This document shows positions 7,874 through 14,340 of a stretch of 20,680 nucleotides of DNA, one piece after another. The stretch comes from JBFMHD01 sp040752395 [NCBI: Candidatus Hydrogenedentota bacterium]. Its GTDB lineage: Bacteria > JBFMHD01. Each line of letters begins with the position of its first letter. Position 1 is the stretch's first letter. Both the position numbers and the translations under genes were made by a program. The notes below the pieces were generated by a model, which had not been told where the DNA came from, searched no databases, and saw only the letters and a program-made list of their open reading frames with translations. Where the stretch lies: contig JBFMHD010000017.1 of assembly GCA_040752395.1 (NCBI GenBank), positions 1 to 20,680 of the forward strand. Reading direction: 5' to 3'.

Positions 7874-7945
7874 TCACCTCTGCTTTTTACGTGGATAATT
7901 CGCTCTTGCAGAACGGCATAGCAGATAACAGACGGCAGAATGGGT

Positions 7946-7960
7946 TAAGGCACTGCCTTA
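7946..7960 (+). other. Small hairpin just before batE
   Basis: TAAGGC and GCCTTA pair around ACT, in the 101-nt gap between batD and batE. It lies 14 bases before the batE ATG. The gap is slightly richer in GC than the genes around it. Significance is unknown. Confidence 0.35.
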
Positions 7961-7974
7961 TTAGACAAGGTAAA

Positions 7975-8727
7975 ATGAAAAGGATTATTTTTTATTTTTT
8001 GCTGATTTTATTTGGGTATCGTAATTTAGTATCTGCAAATAATGAAGCACTTTTTGAGAATGCAAATAAATTGTATAAAGAAGACAGGTTTAATGAAGCA
8101 TTGCTACTTTATTTAGAGCTGATTGATAAAGGTATTACAAACGTTGATTTATATTATAATCTTGCAAATACCTATTACCGCATTAATGATTCTGGTTATG
8201 CTATTTATTGGTGGAAGAAAGCTTTAAAATTAAGACCCAATAACGAGGATATAAAACATAATTTACGTATCGCTGAGAAGAAGATACTTGATGAATTTAT
8301 ATATACTGAAGATATAGTTGAGACATTACAGAAAAACATATCTTCAAAAATTACTATCTATCAATCACAGATTATGTTTTTATCTTTATTCTTGATATTT
8401 TTTATATACCTTGGGATTATGCGATTAAGGCGGGTTAAAAGGAGAAGGATTTATAGACGGGTAAGAAATTTTATATTTGTGTTATTAGTAATCAGTTCAG
8501 CATTATGCATCTGGCGAATATGGTATGAAGAAAATTACGTATATGGCGTAATATTAGTTGAGAGTGTAAATGCAGTATCAGAACCAAAAGGGGACGCTTC
8601 TGTTATCTCGATTATACATAAAGGATTAACTCTTCGTGTCTTTGGCATTAAAGATGATTTTTATCAGGTATTACTACCTGGCAATATTCTTTGCTATTTA
8701 AAAAAAGATAGCCTTGGCATTATATAG
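7975..8727 (+). CDS. batE: BatE, TPR and SH3 membrane protein
   Basis: A 250-residue protein closing the Bat operon. It has a signal sequence (1-21), TPR repeats (about 24-105, with VDLYYNLANTYYRINDSGYAIYWWKKAL), two membrane segments (132-149 and 165-181) separated by a very basic loop and a C-terminal bacterial SH3-like domain (about 188-250, with AVSEPKGDASVISIIHKGLTLRV split over its strands). This layout is typical of BatE. ATG 7975 was chosen because the signal sequence starts there and AAGG precedes it; the open frame extends upstream to 7870, but those residues are not signal-like and overlap batD. It probably binds envelope partners through the TPR and SH3 parts. Confidence 0.9.
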   Translation: MKRIIFYFLLILFGYRNLVSANNEALFENANKLYKEDRFNEALLLYLELIDKGITNVDLYYNLANTYYRINDSGYAIYWWKKALKLRPNNEDIKHNLRIAEKKILDEFIYTEDIVETLQKNISSKITIYQSQIMFLSLFLIFFIYLGIMRLRRVKRRRIYRRVRNFIFVLLVISSALCIWRIWYEENYVYGVILVESVNAVSEPKGDASVISIIHKGLTLRVFGIKDDFYQVLLPGNILCYLKKDSLGII

Positions 8728-8800
8728 AAGCAAGGGGCAAGATAACGGAAAGAAAGACAACGAAGGGCACAGAGTAGTGAGGGTCACAAGACCCGTTCGA

Positions 8801-8858
8801 AGGAGTACCCATGAGCGCGGTTTGCGCTCTACACTATTGAGTTATTGGGTTATTGCGT
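8801..8858 (+). repeat. GCTCTACAC hairpin repeat, copy 3, with three octamers
   Basis: GAGCGC (8813-8818) and GCGCTC (8824-8829) pair around GGTTT, then TACAC, then three octamers of the form TATTGxGT (8835-8858). The copy at 4257-4296 has two octamers. The intact G-C pair where copy 1 has A-T is a compensatory difference. Confidence 0.65.
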
Positions 8859-8943
8859 TCTAAATTCTGGCTGTTGACTACAGATCTCATCATTCCGCAT
8901 TCCGCATTTTTTAAAGGATGTTGGCTTCAGGCTCCGGGCTTTT

Positions 8944-9017
8944 GGCTCCAGCCGGCTGTAGTCCGTAGCCCGTAGCCTGTACCCCGAATTATTAGAGTTA
9001 CAGCGTTTTTCAGAGGA
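8944..9017 (+). repeat. Composite repeat module, copy 2, 74 bases identical to copy 1
   Basis: Identical base for base to 48-121. It includes the CAGCCGGCTG palindrome, four GTA-anchored heptamers (8958-8985) and the ATTATTAG-to-CAGAGGA block. Identity ends inside the Shine-Dalgarno-like segment, four bases before the start of the YfhO-like gene. Such perfect identity at two loci nearly 9 kb apart implies recent copying or gene conversion. Confidence 0.9.
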
Positions 9018-9020
9018 TGT

Positions 9021-11264
9021 ATGGCAAATAGTGTGCGAGATGCTCAGTCTTTCCACTACATCTGTTGTCAAATAAGATGTCTACTTCTGGTTACGTTGAT
9101 AATCGCTGCTGCCCTTGTTGTCTTCTATTGCGATGTTGTCGTTGGATCACGGACTATTTCTACTGCTTCTGCATCTTTTGGTGTCACGCCAACAGGGCCA
9201 GTTGTTCGTGACGGTGCTCCGCTCTGCTCTCCGCACGTTCGCGACCCAGGAGCCTCGCTACAGCATGACGAAGCTTGGGGAGCGTTCTTGCACCGTGCCT
9301 GGATGGCTGGTGCTATACCGCTCTGGAACCCTCACCAGGGTCTCGGTGCACCACTACTTGCAAACGGCCAGTCAGCTGTTCTATCGCCTCTCCGAGCTAT
9401 CTACATGGCCGTTCAAGCCAATGAGCGGATGGCTGACCTTTACCTCTTGCTCCGGCTTTTGATCGCAGGTTTAGGTGGATTCCTTTTCGCACGCTCGATC
9501 GGGGCATGTTCGGGTGGAGGCATCCTGGCCGGCATTCTTGTGGCACTATCGGGTCCATTCACAATAAACGCCCACGCGCCGATCATGGAATCAGACCTTT
9601 GGGCGCCATGGTTACTTTGGGCAGCGGATGAGACAGCCACGGGCCACCGGCGAGGTCCGATAGTGCTTGCTCTGGTCTGCGCATTCGACGCGCTTGGAGG
9701 CTACCTCGAGTCAACGCTTTTACACATCATTGGCGCAGCTGCGTGGGGAGTAATAAGAGTAGCGACCGCTTCGCCACGTGGAGCCCGTATACAATGTCTT
9801 GTCAACCTCGCCTTAGGTTTAACAGTTGGTGTGGGTCTGGCAGCGCCAACTGTCCTCTCAGTTGCGGAATTTCTCTCGCGAGGTCAGACAGTGCACATCG
9901 GTGTAGAGGGTCTCGCCATTTACTCACCGCAGATGGTAGTCTCAATAGTTGCCCCGAGCGATCAGTTCGTTCCGATCTTCGAAGCGATGCCGTTCATTGG
10001 AGCAGCTTTACTTACCGTCGTCGTTCTTGGCCTTGCCGCCGGTACAGCACCTACTAATATACGGGTCCTCCTCGGCGGTGCTATTGCTCTCATTATTGCG
10101 AAAAATTTTGGTCTGCCCGGCCTCCATGAAGCACTTGCTTCGATCCCGCTCCTCGACCGCGTATATTTCCCAAAACACACACTCGGCCTACTTGTGCCGC
10201 TTCTCACAGCAGCAGCCGCGCTCAGCGTCGAATCAATTGGTAGAGGTGGCGTCAGTCGACAAGCTGCAATCACAGCGGCACTCATCGCAATGGTCAGTGT
10301 TGTAGCGTTTTACTTTGTTTGGCGACTTACCTTTGTTGCTTCGCACGATATACATCCTTCAATTGATGAGGCTATCCGTCGTGCCTCGCTTGCCGACGGC
10401 TTTCTTGCCATCCTTGCCAGCGGTGCCGTCATCATAACCAACCATCGGCCACGTCTTGCCGCGGTGCTTGTCATCACTGTCCTTATTGCAGAAGCGGGCA
10501 GCTTTGTTACTGGTCGGGAGCGGCCTGAACGTGTCACACGCTGGGACCCACCTGCGTGGGTTGAGCAACTTCCTCCTGGCAAGTATCGCGTCCTTCCTGT
10601 TGACGGAGACCTGTATCCAAATACGGCAAGCGCTTTAGGAATATACGACATTCAGATCATAGACGCAATCTACGACCGTGGTTTTACCGACGTTGCCAGG
10701 CGAATTGCCCCTAGCTTTCACGAGCGTCTCCTGGGCTCAAACATTCTGTTCCATAGCGATGACGCGGCACGCCTACTTGGGTCTCTTAGTGTTCGTATCC
10801 TCATTGCTCGGTCGACTAAGCCAGGTGACCCATGGCGACCGATTTCTAACATTCCGCCATGGACACTTTACGAGAATCCATATGCGCTCGAGATGGTTCG
10901 ATTAGAGGGGGGGAACGTCAGTCTCATTGACGAGGGACCAAATCACCGCAAGTATATCGTCGAGTCCTCTGGCGGCCTTCTAATCGAGGCAGAAGCGTAT
11001 GATCCCGGCTGGTGTGCAACTATTGACGACCAAGACGCTGATGTGCAACAGACCGATCTATTCTTACGAGCAATTGAGGTACCCGCAGGTAAGCACGTTG
11101 TCGTGACACGATATCGGCCACTGCCGTTCATAGCAGGCCTCGCTATCTCAGTACTTTCTCTCATCGTTGGTACACCGCTTCTCTACGTCCGTGCAATTAG
11201 AAGCAGAACCGATACCAGTTTAAACTCACTAAAAGAAGCCAGAGTCCCCAACCAGATTGATTAA
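9021..11264 (+). CDS. YfhO-like polytopic membrane protein (GT-C-type), probably acquired
   Basis: A 747-residue protein of many membrane helices with a soluble C-terminal part. The N-terminal region contains QHDEAW (81-86) and GAIPLWNPHQGLGAPLLANGQ (97-117), a pattern of the YfhO and related GT-C membrane families. The C-terminal region has AYDPGWCATID and PAGKHVVVTRYRPLPF, the usual YfhO ending, followed by a last membrane helix. YfhO of Firmicutes is linked to glycosylation of lipoteichoic acid; the role here is unknown, but transfer of a lipid-linked sugar at the outer face of the membrane is possible. The gene is visibly more GC-rich, with C/G third bases, than all its neighbours, so transfer is likely. 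ATG 9021 lies four bases after CAGAGGA of the repeat. There are no partner genes. Confidence 0.85.
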   Translation: MANSVRDAQSFHYICCQIRCLLLVTLIIAAALVVFYCDVVVGSRTISTASASFGVTPTGPVVRDGAPLCSPHVRDPGASLQHDEAWGAFLHRAWMAGAIPLWNPHQGLGAPLLANGQSAVLSPLRAIYMAVQANERMADLYLLLRLLIAGLGGFLFARSIGACSGGGILAGILVALSGPFTINAHAPIMESDLWAPWLLWAADETATGHRRGPIVLALVCAFDALGGYLESTLLHIIGAAAWGVIRVATASPRGARIQCLVNLALGLTVGVGLAAPTVLSVAEFLSRGQTVHIGVEGLAIYSPQMVVSIVAPSDQFVPIFEAMPFIGAALLTVVVLGLAAGTAPTNIRVLLGGAIALIIAKNFGLPGLHEALASIPLLDRVYFPKHTLGLLVPLLTAAAALSVESIGRGGVSRQAAITAALIAMVSVVAFYFVWRLTFVASHDIHPSIDEAIRRASLADGFLAILASGAVIITNHRPRLAAVLVITVLIAEAGSFVTGRERPERVTRWDPPAWVEQLPPGKYRVLPVDGDLYPNTASALGIYDIQIIDAIYDRGFTDVARRIAPSFHERLLGSNILFHSDDAARLLGSLSVRILIARSTKPGDPWRPISNIPPWTLYENPYALEMVRLEGGNVSLIDEGPNHRKYIVESSGGLLIEAEAYDPGWCATIDDQDADVQQTDLFLRAIEVPAGKHVVVTRYRPLPFIAGLAISVLSLIVGTPLLYVRAIRSRTDTSLNSLKEARVPNQID

Positions 11265-11381
11265 CCATTATCAGTTCTACGGGGGAGTTAAATTATGCTT
11301 ATTATAAATTCCCTACAACTCAAAAGAATGAGGATAAAACATCAATAAAATGTGACAGAATTGATGAGTAAGGATATATAC

Positions 11382-11456
11382 TGCTCCCCTGATTAGAATG
11401 GTCAGGTCAAAATGTGCCGAAAATTTACTAAAAAACGTCTCGACAAACGGGGAGCA
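11382..11456. repeat. 75-base element with 8-base inverted ends, possible mobile-element remnant
   Basis: TGCTCCCC (11382-11389) and GGGGAGCA (11449-11456) are perfect inverted repeats 59 bases apart. The element starts TG and ends CA. It directly follows the foreign-looking YfhO-like gene. Flanking bases (ATAC and CTAC) are only weakly alike, so target duplication is not shown. Too short to code for a transposase. Confidence 0.35.
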
Positions 11457-11498
11457 CTACAAGAGAAGAAAGAAAAGGGAAATTTATACAGTAATTTC

Positions 11499-11527
11499 TT
11501 GACATAAAAAAGTTAAAATTAGATTAT
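11499..11527 (+). promoter_or_regulatory. Sigma70-type promoter for rplM-rpsI
   Basis: A perfect -35 TTGACA (11499-11504) is followed after 17 bases by GATTAT (11522-11527), four of six matches to the -10 consensus; a TATATA at 11525-11530 is an alternative. An A/T-rich leader of about 30 bases leads to rplM. Confidence 0.6.
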
Positions 11528-11560
11528 ATAAAAGTTTAAAATGTAAAAGGTATAAAAGAC

Positions 11561-11998
11561 ATGGCATTTAAAAAGACCTATCATCAAAAGAAAGAAACGA
11601 TAGAGAAAAAGTGGTATGTATTTAATGCAGAAGGGAAAACACTTGGCAGATTCGCTTCTAAAATAGCTATGATTTTGCAAGGCAAAAATAAAGCTATTTA
11701 TACACCATCGGTTAATTGCGGTGATTATGTTATTGTAGTTAATGCTGAGAAAATAAAGCTTACAGGTAATAAACTTAGAGATAAGGTTTATATCTCTCAT
11801 ACTTTTTACCCCGGTGGTTTAAAAGAAACGCCGATGAGTAGAATAATGGAGAAATATCCTGAGAGAATTATTGAATTAGCAGTTAAGAGGATGTTACCTA
11901 AAACTAATCTTGGCAGACTTATGTTAAAGAAACTTAAGATTTACAAAGGACCAGAGCATCCTCATAAGGCTCAGCAGCCTGAAGCTATTGAATTGTAA
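11561..11998 (+). CDS. rplM: 50S ribosomal protein L13
   Basis: A 145-residue L13, an early-assembling large-subunit protein that binds 23S rRNA. Family features seen: WYVFNAEGKTLGRFASKIA near the start (18-36), GDYVIVVNAEKI (54-65), the KVYISHTFYPGG segment, AVKRMLPKTNLGR and the ending HPHKAQQPEAIEL, all standard. ATG 11561 has AAAAGG ten bases upstream and a promoter before that. It is followed by rpsI, the common bacterial L13-S9 pair, but 227 nt of repeats separate them. The stop codon TAA is the end of the first ATTGTAA heptamer of the array that follows. Confidence 0.98.
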   Translation: MAFKKTYHQKKETIEKKWYVFNAEGKTLGRFASKIAMILQGKNKAIYTPSVNCGDYVIVVNAEKIKLTGNKLRDKVYISHTFYPGGLKETPMSRIMEKYPERIIELAVKRMLPKTNLGRLMLKKLKIYKGPEHPHKAQQPEAIEL

Positions 11999-12217
11999 AT
12001 TGTAAATTGCAAAATGGAATCAGTTTAGGGAGTCAAAGAGTCGTGAGTCACAAGTCGCAAGTCGTGAGTCAAAACAGGACTCGAGACTCAAGACTTTTCA
12101 TAGGGGGCTCCAGCCGGCTGTAATCTGTAGCCTGTCCTGATACTTCTTACTTTTTCCGTTATCTTGCTTCTTGTTTCTACTTGATATTATTAGAGTTACA
12201 ACGTTTTTCAGAGGAGG
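11992..12217 (+). repeat. Composite repeat module, copy 3, between rplM and rpsI
   Basis: The rplM-rpsI gap is made entirely of repeats. ATTGTAA, ATTGTAA and ATTGCAA lie at 11992-12012. GTC-anchored heptamers run 12040-12074, then GACTCGA, one GACTCAA and GACTTTT (12078-12098), the CAGCCGGCTG palindrome (12111-12120), about 60 bases of CTT/CTTG-rich words including CCGTTATCTTGC (12157-12168), and the ATTATTAG-to-CAGAGGAGG block (12186-12217). The last block matches copies 1 and 2 except for one base (CAACG for CAGCG). The end is the ribosome binding site of rpsI. Confidence 0.85.
12209..12217 (+). promoter_or_regulatory. Ribosome binding site of rpsI supplied by the repeat
   Basis: CAGAGGAGG lies eight bases before TTG 12226 and settles the start of S9 at that TTG. 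It is the 3' end of the composite repeat. Confidence 0.75.
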
Positions 12218-12225
12218 TTTTTAGC

Positions 12226-12618
12226 TTGTTATTAGATAGTGGTTTAGTGACAGGGAGACGAAAAGAATCAGTAGCAAAAGTAAGATTGATTTCCGGTACA
12301 GGAAAGATTGATATTAATGGTCGTAGCCTTGAAGAATATTTTGGAAGAAGAACCCTGAGAATGATTATTATGCAGCCATTGAATCTTATTCAGGGTGAAA
12401 CAAAATATGATCTCTGGGCAAGAATTAAAGGAGGCGGGTTATCGGGCCAGGCTGGCGCTCTTCGATTAGGGATAGCAAGAGCTATTGCAAAGATTAATCC
12501 TGAAATCAGGAAATCTTTAAGGGAGACTGGGATGTTAACGAGGGATCCGAGAGAGGTTGAACGAAAAAAATACGGACATAGAAAAGCACGCAAATCTACT
12601 CAATATAGAAAAAGATAA
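12226..12618 (+). CDS. rpsI: 30S ribosomal protein S9
   Basis: A 130-residue S9, the usual length. S9 binds the head of the small subunit, and its basic tail reaches the P-site tRNA. Visible family features: TGRRKESVAKV near the start, GTGKIDINGRSLEEYFGR, the glycine-rich KGGGLSGQAGALR segment and the ending ERKKYGHRKARKSTQYRKR with its final KR. The start is TTG 12226: the repeat-derived CAGAGGAGG sits eight bases upstream, and the product then has the family's normal length. The frame is open back to a TTG at 12181, but that part is repeat sequence. A non-ATG start for an essential gene is notable. It shares the rplM promoter unless the gap holds another. Confidence 0.96.
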   Translation: MLLDSGLVTGRRKESVAKVRLISGTGKIDINGRSLEEYFGRRTLRMIIMQPLNLIQGETKYDLWARIKGGGLSGQAGALRLGIARAIAKINPEIRKSLRETGMLTRDPREVERKKYGHRKARKSTQYRKR

Positions 12619-12635
12619 TAGGAGGAAGCATTAAT

Positions 12636-13034
12636 ATGGAATGGGTAATAACATTTGTTACGCTTGTGGCAGGTTGTATTACAATAATCTGGTTTATACG
12701 TGATGTAAGGAAAGAGAATAGTAAATTATTAAAATCTATGTTTGATGTTCAGAAGACGTCACTTGATGTTCAGAAGACGTCACTTGATGTACAGAAGACA
12801 TCACTTGATGTACAGAGAGAAGTAGCACAAATACTTTTAAAGATAGAAGAAGGTCAACGTGAAATGACTAAAATATTGAGCGAGGGCCAACGTGAAATGA
12901 CTAAAATATTAGAAAGCCACCGTGAGGGTTTTAGAGTGTTAAGCGAGGGTCAATGTGAAATGACTAAAATATTAAGCGGTGATATGACAAAATTGGGTGA
13001 AATATTCGAGAGGGTTGCATTTGCACACAAGTAG
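12636..13034 (+). CDS. Small membrane-anchored coiled-coil protein with tandem repeats
   Basis: A 132-residue protein of no recognised family. One N-terminal membrane helix (about 3-21) is followed by a long charged coiled coil. Residues 37-60 are three and a half copies of the heptad DVQKTSL, and 72-93 are two copies of the 11-residue unit EGQREMTKILS, with a third, diverged form ending at 114. The 21-base DNA repeats are nearly identical (12744-12806), so they expanded recently. A strong AGGAGGAAG (12620-12628) precedes ATG 12636. It sits between rpsI and metK, probably co-transcribed with rpsI. Similar short membrane/coiled-coil proteins are common and of unknown role; an envelope or sensor-related part is possible but not supported. 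Confidence 0.8.
   Translation: MEWVITFVTLVAGCITIIWFIRDVRKENSKLLKSMFDVQKTSLDVQKTSLDVQKTSLDVQREVAQILLKIEEGQREMTKILSEGQREMTKILESHREGFRVLSEGQCEMTKILSGDMTKLGEIFERVAFAHK
12744..12821 (+). repeat. 21-base tandem repeat inside the coiled-coil gene
   Basis: Units at 12744-12764, 12765-12785 and 12786-12806, with a partial fourth. The first two are identical; the third has two changes. Each encodes DVQKTSL, a multiple of the 7-residue heptad, so gain or loss of a unit keeps the frame and the coil. Confidence 0.9.
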
Positions 13035-13111
13035 AAAGAATAAAAGGTGGGAGAGCATTCACTATTCTGAATTTTTTCATAAAGTGAAAGAAGAGTAAAT
13101 AGAGAAAAATA

Positions 13112-13140
13112 TTGACAGAAGTTAAGGTACGAGATAAAAT
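13112..13140 (+). promoter_or_regulatory. Near-consensus sigma70 promoter for metK-ahcY
   Basis: TTGACA (13112-13117) and TAAAAT (13135-13140) are separated by exactly 17 bases. The predicted leader before metK is only about 25 bases, too short for a SAM-sensing riboswitch. Confidence 0.75.
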
Positions 13141-13171
13141 AGATACAAAAATTTATTAAAAGGTGTTTTCT

Positions 13172-14332
13172 ATGGTTGAGAGAAAGATATTTACCTCTGA
13201 ATCTGTTTCAATAGGTCATCCGGATAAGATGTGTGACAGGATATCTGATGCTATCCTTGATGCATATTTAGAACAAGACCCTTACAGTCGGGTTGCTTGC
13301 GAATGCTTAACAAAGACCGGTATGGTTGTTGTTGCTGGAGAGATTACCTCGAAAGGCAGTGTCTCGATTTCAGATGTGGTAAGAGAAACAGTAAAAGAGA
13401 TAGGCTACGATTCAAGTGATAAAGGGTTTGATTATAAGTCATGTTCTGTGCTCGTTGCATTAGAGAAGCAATCTCCTGATATAAGCCAGGGTGTGACAGA
13501 GGGCGAGGGCTTACATAAAGAGCAGGGTGCTGGTGACCAGGGTATGATGTTCGGGTATGCTGTTAATGAAACGACTGAACTTATGCCATTACCCATACTT
13601 CTTGCTCATAAACTTGTTCTTAGACTCAAGGAAGTAAGAGAACAAGGAATTTTGCCGTATCTTGGGCCTGATGGTAAATCTCAAGTAAGTATAGAATATG
13701 AAGGCAGAGAACCTGTTAGAGTTGATAGTGTTGTTGTATCTAACCAGCATCGAGCCGATGTCACATTAGAACAGATACGAAAAGAGATTATAGAAAATGT
13801 TATCAAACCTGTTATACCGCCGGAATTTTTTGATAAGAATACAAAATATCACGTTAATCCCACTGGTAGATTTGTTCTTGGTGGACCACTTGCTGACTGT
13901 GGTTTAACGGGAAGAAAAATAATCGTTGATACCTATGGTGGTCGTGGTCGGCATGGTGGTGGTTGTTTCAGTGGTAAAGACCCAACAAAGGTTGATAGGT
14001 CTGCTGCTTACGCCGCTCGTTATGTAGCAAAAAATATTGTAGCAGCTGGGCTAGCTAAAGAATGTGAGGTTCAGGTCGCTTATGCTATAGGTGTCGCTGA
14101 ACCTGTTTCTATATCTGTCACTACTTTTGGGACCGGTGTAGTTCCTGATGAGAGGCTTATAAAACTTATAAGAGAGCAATTTGATTTAAGACCAAAAGCT
14201 GTCATTGATATCTTGAAATTAAGGAGACCGATTTACAAACTGACGTCGTTTGGTGGTCATTTTGGTAGAGAACTACCTGAGTTTACGTGGGAAAAAACGG
14301 ATAGAGCGGAAATATTAAAAAAAGCGGTTTGA
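13172..14332 (+). CDS. metK: S-adenosylmethionine synthetase
   Basis: A 386-residue bacterial-type MetK that makes S-adenosylmethionine from methionine and ATP in the cytoplasm. Motifs: GHPDK (15-19) near the start, [12 protein letters not shown] (the adenosine-binding stretch), [19 protein letters not shown], where Cys replaces the more common Ala before FSGKDP, and [11 protein letters not shown] 13172 is preferred, with AAAAGG eight bases ahead; an in-frame GTG at 13163 overlaps that site. The gene has its own near-consensus promoter. The TGA is followed at once by the ahcY ribosome binding site, so the two are co-expressed in the activated-methyl cycle. Confidence 0.97.
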   Translation: MVERKIFTSESVSIGHPDKMCDRISDAILDAYLEQDPYSRVACECLTKTGMVVVAGEITSKGSVSISDVVRETVKEIGYDSSDKGFDYKSCSVLVALEKQSPDISQGVTEGEGLHKEQGAGDQGMMFGYAVNETTELMPLPILLAHKLVLRLKEVREQGILPYLGPDGKSQVSIEYEGREPVRVDSVVVSNQHRADVTLEQIRKEIIENVIKPVIPPEFFDKNTKYHVNPTGRFVLGGPLADCGLTGRKIIVDTYGGRGRHGGGCFSGKDPTKVDRSAAYAARYVAKNIVAAGLAKECEVQVAYAIGVAEPVSISVTTFGTGVVPDERLIKLIREQFDLRPKAVIDILKLRRPIYKLTSFGGHFGRELPEFTWEKTDRAEILKKAV

Positions 14333-14340
14333 GGTATTTT

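Larger units (their letters stand above)
8728..9020 (+). repeat. 293-nt gap after the Bat operon, filled with repeats
   Basis: No gene is supported. Contents in order: GCAAGATAACGG (8737-8748), whose reverse complement occurs at 12157-12168; a hairpin GGGTC-ACAA-GACCC (8781-8794); the GCTCTACAC hairpin repeat (8811-8834) with three octamers (8835-8858); two ATTCCGC heptamers (8892-8905); GGCT words (about 8932-8946); and the 74-base module identical to the one before moxR (8944-9017). No convincing terminator for the Bat operon is seen. Confidence 0.75.
11265..11560 (+). other. 296-nt gap before rplM: inverted repeat and promoter, no gene
   Basis: The left part shows no gene. An 8-base inverted repeat brackets 11382-11456. 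The right part, from about 11460, is very A-rich and carries the rplM promoter and ribosome binding site (AAAAGG at 11545-11550, ten bases before ATG 11561). Unlike the other large gaps it has no heptamer tract. Confidence 0.6.

Noticed and set aside
7870-7974. N-terminal extension of BatE from ATG 7870
   Set aside because: It overlaps batD, is not signal-like, and a proper signal sequence starts at ATG 7975.
9440-11164. Several open frames on both strands inside the YfhO-like gene
   Set aside because: They come from the higher GC content of the gene and resemble no known protein; the 747-residue frame matches a family over its length.
12181-12225. Longer S9 start at TTG 12181
   Set aside because: The extra residues come from repeat sequence, and the good ribosome binding site and normal family length point to TTG 12226.
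13035-13171. SAM riboswitch before metK
   Set aside because: A near-consensus promoter at 13112-13140 leaves a leader of about 25 bases, and no SAM-riboswitch core pairing is visible.
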